Below, in pieces: positions 58,839 through 64,000 of a stretch of DNA of 64,000 bases (position 1 is its first letter; each line of letters opens with the position of its first letter). Below the pieces are notes generated by a model, which was given only the letters and a program-made list of their open reading frames with translations, did no database searches and was not told where the DNA came from. Source of the DNA: a bacterium UBP1_UBA4783 (lineage in GTDB: Bacteria; Krumholzibacteriota; Krumholzibacteriia; Krumholzibacteriales; Krumholzibacteriaceae); the NCBI GenBank assembly GCA_002403075.1, contig DHHB01000012.1, forward strand, positions 12,889 to 76,888, read 5' to 3'. Made by a program: the position numbers and the translations under genes.

Positions 58839-59251
58839 AAGGCTACCGGATCCTCATCGTGGAGGACGACGTCGACATCGTGGAAACCGTGAAATACAGC
58901 CTCGAGGTCAAGGGCTTCACGGTCGACGTGGCGCACGACGGGCTGCATGCGCTGCGCAAAGCGAGGATGGAGCCCGTCGATCTCATGCTGCTCGACATCA
59001 TGCTGCCGGGCAAGAACGGATACGAGGTTTCGCGCATCCTCAAGGAAGAGATGGATCAGGGGAAGGTCGAGCCGTTTCCGATCCTCGTCCTCACCGCGCG
59101 AAAGGTCGCGAGCCCCGAGCGCGAGGACTTCCTCAAGACGTGGTCGAAGGCGGACGAGTTCATGTACAAGCCGTTCGATATGAAACGTCTGCTGGCGCGG
59201 ATCGCGGTTCACATGGAAGGAAGCGGCGCCGCCGCCGAGGCGGGGCGCTGA
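58835..59251 (+). CDS. Single-domain response regulator
   Basis: A 138-residue receiver with no output domain. IVEDDVDIVE gives the acidic pair, LMLLDIMLPGKNG the phospho-accepting Asp54, LVLTARK the Thr, and YKPFD the Lys112. ATG 58835 overlaps the stop of the kinase gene and has AAAGGAG upstream. It must signal through protein contacts, either as a phosphate shuttle or to a diguanylate cyclase, motor or AAA+ partner. The next gene, a DHp protein without ATPase domain, is a candidate next step. Confidence 0.92.
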   Translation: MKGYRILIVEDDVDIVETVKYSLEVKGFTVDVAHDGLHALRKARMEPVDLMLLDIMLPGKNGYEVSRILKEEMDQGKVEPFPILVLTARKVASPEREDFLKTWSKADEFMYKPFDMKRLLARIAVHMEGSGAAAEAGR

Positions 59252-59299
59252 AGGCGTCCCAGGCGGTCGGGCCGCGACGGAGAAAGGTCGCGTGCGTAC

Positions 59300-60022
59300 A
59301 TGGAGCCGGCGGTGAAGGATAAACCGCGACGACGGGAATCCCGCGATCACCTCGCGAAGGTGTTCGAGAGCTTTCCCGAGGCGCTTCTTTCCCTCGACAC
59401 CGGACTGCGCATCGTCATGATGAACGCTGCGGCCGAGGAGCTTACCGGCTTCAGACGCCAGGAGATCGCGCGCCGCCGCGTGAACGCCGTCATCGGCGTG
59501 GCCCAGCTCCGCTACATGACGGGGATCCTGCGGGAGCGCGGCAGTTTCACGACCGCGAGCTTCATAACGAAGATACGCTCGAAGGAAGGCGGGGAGATCC
59601 CGGTCAGGCTCGTCGTTTCGCCCCTGCGCCGCGGCCGGCGAGGTCTCTCCGGCATCCTCTGCGTCGTTTCCGATCTCCGGGACGTGAAACGGATTCAGGG
59701 GAAGCTTCTCGAGGCCGAGCGGCTTGCCGCCCTCTCCGAGATAGCCGCCGGCCTGAGTCACGCCATAAACAACCCCCTCTGCGCGATCCTCGGGAACACG
59801 CAGCTCCTCCTCATGGAGAGCGACCGGCTCGACGCGGGGGCCGTCAAGAAGCTTCGGAGCATCGAGAGGGAGATCTCCCGCATACAGCGCGTCGCCGAGC
59901 GCCTTCCCCGCATCACGCGCCCGGCGTCGAGCGAGTACGTCGGAGGCAGGCGCATGCTCGACATCGAGGCATCGGGCCACGCTCGCCGCCGCTCCCCCCG
60001 CGGAAGGCCCGCAAAGCAATAA
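59300..60022 (+). CDS. PAS-HisKA protein lacking the ATPase domain
   Basis: A 240-residue protein. Residues ~15-130 are a PAS domain (VFESFPEALLSLDTGLRIVMMNAAAEELTGF-type start, then a PAC-like GEIPVRLVVSPLRRG). Residues ~145-205 are a HisKA/DHp helix pair: LAALSEIAAGLSHAINNPLCAILGNTQLLL, with the His of SHAINNP. The chain then ends in ITRPASSEYVGGRRMLDIEA and a basic tail; no N-box, G1 or G2 motif follows, and the next bases are a promoter and tRNA. It is therefore not simply a frame-broken kinase at this locus. It could accept phosphate from the neighbouring receiver or heterodimerise with the kinase upstream. Confidence 0.8.
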   Translation: MEPAVKDKPRRRESRDHLAKVFESFPEALLSLDTGLRIVMMNAAAEELTGFRRQEIARRRVNAVIGVAQLRYMTGILRERGSFTTASFITKIRSKEGGEIPVRLVVSPLRRGRRGLSGILCVVSDLRDVKRIQGKLLEAERLAALSEIAAGLSHAINNPLCAILGNTQLLLMESDRLDAGAVKKLRSIEREISRIQRVAERLPRITRPASSEYVGGRRMLDIEASGHARRRSPRGRPAKQ

Positions 60023-60026
60023 TCAA

Positions 60027-60054
60027 TTGACAAATGACGTTTATTGAATAAGAT
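60027..60054 (+). promoter_or_regulatory. Promoter for tRNA-Phe
   Basis: TTGACA (60027-60032), 16 bases, TAAGAT (60049-60054), with the mature tRNA starting ten bases downstream. Confidence 0.6.
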
Positions 60055-60064
60055 TTACGCCCGT

Positions 60065-60140
<76 letters not shown>

Positions 60141-60260
60141 TTTCAAGCCGCTCCGCGCCCGCAGGCGCGTCCCCGGGATCAGCCCTCCGTTTTGGCCATA
60201 AGCCTATATATAATAATATGTTGGACGGCACGGCAGGCGGGAGCGAGGTCATTTTTCATA

Positions 60261-60290
60261 TTGACACCCGCGAAACCCGGGGAGTATCTT
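60261..60290 (+). promoter_or_regulatory. Promoter for the carboxyltransferase operon
   Basis: TTGACA (60261-60266), 18 bases, TATCTT (60285-60290). Transcription would begin near 60297, before the GGAGG of the small gene at 60322. Confidence 0.5.
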
Positions 60291-60321
60291 TCGCGGTATA
60301 GGTGAAAGTGGGAGGTTGAGG

Positions 60322-60522
60322 ATGCTGGATGAGAAGACGCTGGCCGTCATTGCGGCGGCCGTGAACGCATATCTTGAATCCGACAATAACGACGAGAAAA
60401 GGTTCGGCCAGAAGCTGAGCCCCTGGAAGATGGCCGGTCGCCGCGAAACGATGTCGAAGCGGGCGCTGACCGTTCGGGCGAATCCGACGAGGACGAGCCT
60501 GAGGAGATTCTCGATCATATAA
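60322..60522 (+). CDS. Small basic protein upstream of the biotin carboxyltransferase
   Basis: A 66-residue protein, MLDEKTLAVIAAAVNAYLES at the start, then QKLSPWKMAGRRETMSKRAL. ATG 60322 has GGAGG (60311-60315) six bases upstream. The pattern of an Ala-rich helix with an AYLE motif, a charged linker and SPWKxAGRxExM is one I associate with small proteins next to sodium-pump decarboxylase or acyl-CoA carboxylase genes, but I cannot name a family with certainty. It lies 40 bases before the PycB/OadA-like gene and behind the same promoter, so an accessory role in that complex is likely. Confidence 0.65.
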   Translation: MLDEKTLAVIAAAVNAYLESDNNDEKRFGQKLSPWKMAGRRETMSKRALTVRANPTRTSLRRFSII

Positions 60523-60562
60523 ATCCGGGGTGCCGCCGAAACCGTTCCAAAGGGCTTGCTGT

Positions 60563-62542
60563 ATGCCGACTCGGCCCAAAATCCTCAAGGCCTTTACATC
60601 CGTGAAGATCACCGATACCACGTTGCGGGACGGCCACCAGTCGATCCTCGCCACGCGGATGCGGACCGAGGATATGCTCCCGATCGCGGAGCGGCTCGAT
60701 CGCATCGGGTTTCATTCGCTCGAGGTGTGGGGCGGGGCGACGTTCGACGTCGCGACGCGTTTCCTCAACGAGGATCCGTGGGATCGTCTCGTCGAGCTCA
60801 AGAAGCGCGTGAAGAAAACCCCCCTTCAGATGCTGCTCCGCGGCCAGAACCTCGTCGGCTACCGCAACTACGCCGACGACGTCGTGGAGGCATTCGTAGC
60901 GGAGGCGGCCGAGGCCGGCGTCGACATCTTCCGCGTGTTCGACGCTCTGAACGACGAGCGCAACTTCGTCGCCTCGTTCAAGGCGATCAGAAAGACCAAG
61001 AAGCACATTCAGGGCACCATCTCCTTCTCGCTCACCGGTTCGAAGATCGGGGGCAAGGTCTACAACCTCCGCTACTTCGTGGACAAGGCGAGAGCGCTCA
61101 AGGAGATGGGGGCCGATTCGATCTGCATCAAGGACATGGCCGGGTTGCTCAACCCGTACGACGCCTACGAGCTCATCCAGGCGCTCAAGCGCGTCGTGAG
61201 GGTCCCGCTGCAGCTTCACTGCCATTACACGAGCGGCATGGCGTCGATGACCTATCTCAAGGCGATCGAGGCGGGGGTCGACGTCGTCGATTGCGCCGTG
61301 GCGCCGTTCGGGCTCCGCACGGGGGAGCCGGCGGTCGAGCCGATCGTCGCCGCTCTCAGGGGCAAGATGCGGGATCCGGGGCTCGATCTCGAGAAGCTCT
61401 ACGAGATCGCCCAGTATCTCGAAACGATCGCTCCGAAGTACCGCCAATTCCTCGACTCGACGAAGATGTCGATCATCGACACGGGCGTGCTCGAACATCA
61501 GATACCGGGCGGCATGCTGACGAACCTCATGAGCCAGCTCAAGGAGGCCGACGCCCTCGACCGCCTTCAGGAGGTCTACGAGGAGCTGCCGCGCACGCGC
61601 AAGGAGCTCGGCTACCCGCCGCTCGTGACGCCGACGAGCCAGATCGTGGGGACGCAGGCCGTTCAGAACGTGCTCTTCGGCCGCTACAAGATGATTTCGA
61701 GCCAGGTGAAGGACTACGTGTACGGCCTCTACGGCAAGCCGCCGGCGCCCATCGACCCGAGGATCCAGCGGATCGTTCTCCACGGCTATCCGAGGGGCGA
61801 CAAGCCGATCACCTGCCGCGCCGCCGACACCCTCGAGCCCGAAATGGACAAGGCGCGGGAGGCGACGAAGGATCTCGCGCTGAACGGGCGCGACGTTCTC
61901 ATCTACGCGATGTATCCGACGACGGGGCTCCGTTTCCTGCGATGGAAGTACGGCAAGGAGCAGGCCCCGCCCGAGACGAAACCGAAGACGCTCGAGGACG
62001 TGAAGCGCGAGAACGATCTCGTCGAGAAGGCGCTCAAGGGCAACCTCGTCGAGAGGGCGCCGGCCGCGGGAGGTTCCGGCGGCGCGGCGATGCGCACGTT
62101 CAGCGTGTCGATCGGCGGAGAGCGTTTCAGCGTGGACGTCGAGGAGGTCGGCGGCAGGCCGCGCGTGGTAGCGGTCGGCGAGACGCAGCCGATCGTCCGG
62201 AAGGACCCGCCGGCCGCGGCCGACACGGACAAGAAGGAAGCGGAAAAGAAAGAGGAGCCGAGGGCGCCGAAAGAAGAGGCGAAGCCGAAGGCCGCGAGGA
62301 ACGAAACCCCGGCGGCGTCGAACGGCGAGTATTCGGTCATCGCTCCCATGCCCGGCATGGTCGTGCAGTTCGAGGTGAAGGTGGGCGACCTGGTGAAGGA
62401 AGGGGACGTTCTCGTCATTCTCGAGGCGATGAAGATGCAGAACAATCTCACCTCCAGCATGAACGGCACCGTCAAGGCGCTCAAGGTCTCGCCCGGCTCT
62501 TCGGTCGAGAAGGATCAGGTGCTTCTGACGATCGCCCCGTGA
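60563..62542 (+). CDS. Biotin-dependent carboxyltransferase (PycB/OadA type)
   Basis: A 659-residue protein. The N-terminal ~470 residues are the carboxyltransferase TIM barrel and PycB conserved domain: ITDTTLRDGHQSILATRMRT (metal-binding Asp), FRVFDALND, ICIKDMAGLLNPYDAYEL (the Lys that is carbamylated in this family), and LHCHYTSGMASMTYLKAIEAG (metal-binding His pair). A Lys/Glu/Pro-rich linker (~555-590) leads to a biotinyl domain with the biotin-accepting EAMKMQ near the C-terminus. It would serve either oxaloacetate decarboxylase alpha or two-subunit pyruvate carboxylase B; the biotin carboxylase PycA or the membrane OadB is not in the window, so the two cannot be separated. ATG 60563 has AAGGG upstream. 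Confidence 0.88.
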   Translation: MPTRPKILKAFTSVKITDTTLRDGHQSILATRMRTEDMLPIAERLDRIGFHSLEVWGGATFDVATRFLNEDPWDRLVELKKRVKKTPLQMLLRGQNLVGYRNYADDVVEAFVAEAAEAGVDIFRVFDALNDERNFVASFKAIRKTKKHIQGTISFSLTGSKIGGKVYNLRYFVDKARALKEMGADSICIKDMAGLLNPYDAYELIQALKRVVRVPLQLHCHYTSGMASMTYLKAIEAGVDVVDCAVAPFGLRTGEPAVEPIVAALRGKMRDPGLDLEKLYEIAQYLETIAPKYRQFLDSTKMSIIDTGVLEHQIPGGMLTNLMSQLKEADALDRLQEVYEELPRTRKELGYPPLVTPTSQIVGTQAVQNVLFGRYKMISSQVKDYVYGLYGKPPAPIDPRIQRIVLHGYPRGDKPITCRAADTLEPEMDKAREATKDLALNGRDVLIYAMYPTTGLRFLRWKYGKEQAPPETKPKTLEDVKRENDLVEKALKGNLVERAPAAGGSGGAAMRTFSVSIGGERFSVDVEEVGGRPRVVAVGETQPIVRKDPPAAADTDKKEAEKKEEPRAPKEEAKPKAARNETPAASNGEYSVIAPMPGMVVQFEVKVGDLVKEGDVLVILEAMKMQNNLTSSMNGTVKALKVSPGSSVEKDQVLLTIAP

Positions 62543-62636
62543 TTCTTTCAGCGGAGCGAGGAACCGCTCCGAGAAAGAGCTTTATCTTATTGCCGGCAAA
62601 GTAATTGAAAAATTTGTGCGGGCCGAGCCGCAGCCC

Positions 62637-62665
62637 TTGACACCGTCAGGGATTTCTTATTAATT
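62637..62665 (+). promoter_or_regulatory. Candidate promoter for the NuoF/HydB-like gene
   Basis: TTGACA (62637-62642), 17 bases, TTAATT (62660-62665). The intergenic region from 62543 also holds a 7-bp hairpin (CGGAGCG/CGCTCCG, 62552-62571) without T run. Confidence 0.45.
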
Positions 62666-62698
62666 CAGTTCATATCTGTCGCGCATATCGGCCGGAGG

Positions 62699-64000
62699 TT
62701 GTCTCTGAAACTCTCGAAGCTTCGTTCGTATAAGAGCCTTGACAGATTCAAGAAGCAGATCGTCGATCAGCGTCCGGTGGACGCCGTCACCGTCGGCATC
62801 TGCACGGACACCGGCTGCCGTGCGTGCGGCTCGGCCGCGGTCTACGAGGCGCTGAAGAACGAGGTTGCGAAGGCCCGTCTGCGGAACGTCGAGGTCAAGG
62901 CCACGGGGTGCCACGGGTTCTGCGAGAAGGGCGGCCTCGTCGTCATCCATCCCCGCCGCATACTCTATACGCAGGTGCAGCCGTCCGACGTGCCCGAGAT
63001 CGTCGAGAGAACGCTCGGACGGGGAGAGGTCGTGGAGCGTCTTCTCTACCTCGATCCGTCGAACGGGCGGCGAATCGAGCTCGAAGAAGAGGTTCCGTAC
63101 TACGCGAAACAGCTTCGTCTCGTTCTCGGCGACAACTCGAAGATCGACCCCACGGACATCCGCGACTACGTCGCGCTCGACGGATATCAGGCGCTGCGGC
63201 GCGCGCTCGAGAGCATGAAGCCGCAGGCCGTGATTGACGTCGTGACGCGCTCGGGGCTCCGCGGGCGGGGCGGCGGAGGGTTTCCGGCCGGCGTCAAGTG
63301 GAACACGGCGCGGCGCGCGCCGGGAGACCGGAAGTTCGTTCTCTGCAACGCGGACGAAGGCGATCCGGGCGCCTTCATGGACAGAAGCGTCTGCGAGGGC
63401 AACCCCCACAGCGTCATAGAGGGGATGATCATCGGCGCCTACGCGGTCGGGGCGCGCGAGGGCTGGATATACGTCCGCCACGAATACCCGCTCGCTCTCG
63501 AGGCGCTCACGATCGCGCTCGATCAGGCGCGCGCGTGCGGGTTTCTCGGCGAGCGGATCCTCGGGAGCGGTTTTTCGTTCGATATCGGTATATCGCGGGG
63601 AGGGGGCGCGTTCGTCTGCGGCGAATCGACGGCGCTCATGGCTTCCCTCGAGGGAAAGCCCGGCGAGCCGCGCGCGAAATACGTTCATACGGTCGAAAAG
63701 GGACTCTTCGACATGCCGACCGTCCTCAACAACGTCGAGACGTGGGCGAACGTGCCGAAGATCATCCTCGGAGGCGCCGGCTGGTACTCCTCGATCGGGA
63801 TCGGGGACGTGAGCGCCGATCCGTGGGGCGGGAGCACGGGGACCAAGATATTCTCGCTCGTCGGCAAGGTCGTGAACACCGGTCTCGTCGAAGTGCCCAT
63901 GGGAACGACGCTGCGCGAGATCATCTTCGATATCGGCGGCGGCGTTCCGAACGGAAAGAAATTCAAAGCGGTGCAGACGGGCGGGCCGTCGGGAGGCGTG
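62699..64000 (+). CDS. NADH-binding flavoprotein subunit, NuoF/HydB/HndC type (3' end outside window)
   Basis: An open frame to the right edge, ~434 residues so far. An N-terminal thioredoxin-like [2Fe-2S] domain has GICTDTGCRACG and ATGCHGFCEKGG. The NuoF core follows from ~130: LRGRGGGGFPAGVKW (FMN/NADH Gly-rich loop), CNADEGDPGAFMDRS, and GGGAFVCGESTALMASLEG. The fused [2Fe-2S] domain fits HydB/HndC/NADP-reducing or bifurcating hydrogenase and formate dehydrogenase subunits rather than plain complex I NuoF. No ATG or GTG fits the N-terminus. TTG 62699 directly abuts GGAGG (62694-62698) and CTG 62705 has it six bases upstream, so a non-AUG start is likely. The partner subunits must lie to the right. 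Confidence 0.88.
   Translation, partial: MSLKLSKLRSYKSLDRFKKQIVDQRPVDAVTVGICTDTGCRACGSAAVYEALKNEVAKARLRNVEVKATGCHGFCEKGGLVVIHPRRILYTQVQPSDVPEIVERTLGRGEVVERLLYLDPSNGRRIELEEEVPYYAKQLRLVLGDNSKIDPTDIRDYVALDGYQALRRALESMKPQAVIDVVTRSGLRGRGGGGFPAGVKWNTARRAPGDRKFVLCNADEGDPGAFMDRSVCEGNPHSVIEGMIIGAYAVGAREGWIYVRHEYPLALEALTIALDQARACGFLGERILGSGFSFDIGISRGGGAFVCGESTALMASLEGKPGEPRAKYVHTVEKGLFDMPTVLNNVETWANVPKIILGGAGWYSSIGIGDVSADPWGGSTGTKIFSLVGKVVNTGLVEVPMGTTLREIIFDIGGGVPNGKKFKAVQTGGPSGGV

Noticed and set aside
62552..62571. Hairpin after the carboxyltransferase gene as an intrinsic terminator
   Set aside because: The 7-bp stem is followed by AGAAAGAGC rather than a T run. It could only be a weak terminator.

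Overview
This 64 kb window comes from a high-GC, diderm bacterium. It has lipid A/LPS core genes (Kdo transferase, heptosyltransferase-type GT9), PorV-like and OmpA-like outer-membrane proteins, and large secreted proteins ending in FlgD-like/NPF-type C-terminal domains. That mix suggests an FCB-related or neighbouring candidate phylum (Krumholzibacteriota- or Eisenbacteria-like); this is inference from domain content, not a placement. Genes are dense, often overlapping as ATGA, GTGA or TGATG, and mostly on the + strand. Vegetative promoters that can be read resemble TTGAmA-N17-TAnnnT, often with a TG extended -10.

Region 1 (1-6.6 kb): the 3' end of pyruvate phosphate dikinase, a DUF4388 protein, two predicted outer-membrane proteins, and three consecutive exported proteins that each carry an AMPK/CBM48-type (GDFNGW) domain.

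Region 2 (6.6-29 kb) is the most unusual part. A 383 bp intergenic region with a good sigma-54 -24/-12 element precedes a ~4345-residue secreted Ig-repeat protein. Tightly behind it come a PorV-TPR protein, a 1403-residue signalling protein, a ParA-like ATPase, a TPR protein and two small STAS proteins, closed by an intrinsic terminator. The signalling protein joins an RsbW-type ATPase, a transmembrane sensor, HAMP, an RsbU/SpoIIE-type PP2C phosphatase, a transposase-like helix-turn-helix and three STAS domains. Kinase, phosphatase and antagonist of a partner-switching system thus sit in one chain, next to the surface protein it may serve.

Region 3 (29-38 kb): a von Willebrand A membrane protein, a LolA-like/thioredoxin fusion, a lamin-tail-domain secreted protein, two unrecognised exported proteins and a helical-repeat protein.

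Region 4 (38-52.6 kb) is mostly housekeeping: aminotransferase, carbamate kinase, LarA-like protein, purD-purE-tsaC, then on the minus strand a GT9-waaA-radical SAM operon, a tandem pair of XRE-cupin regulators, DUF1844, an OmpA protein with thrombospondin-3 repeats, and mazG.

Region 5 (52.6-64 kb): uvrA, a galE-like epimerase, a two-component cluster (GAF/PAS histidine kinase, receiver, PAS-DHp protein without ATPase domain) behind a second sigma-54-like element, tRNA-Phe(GAA), a biotin-dependent carboxyltransferase (PycB/OadA) with a small upstream protein, and the start of a NuoF/HydB-like NADH-binding subunit that runs off the right edge.
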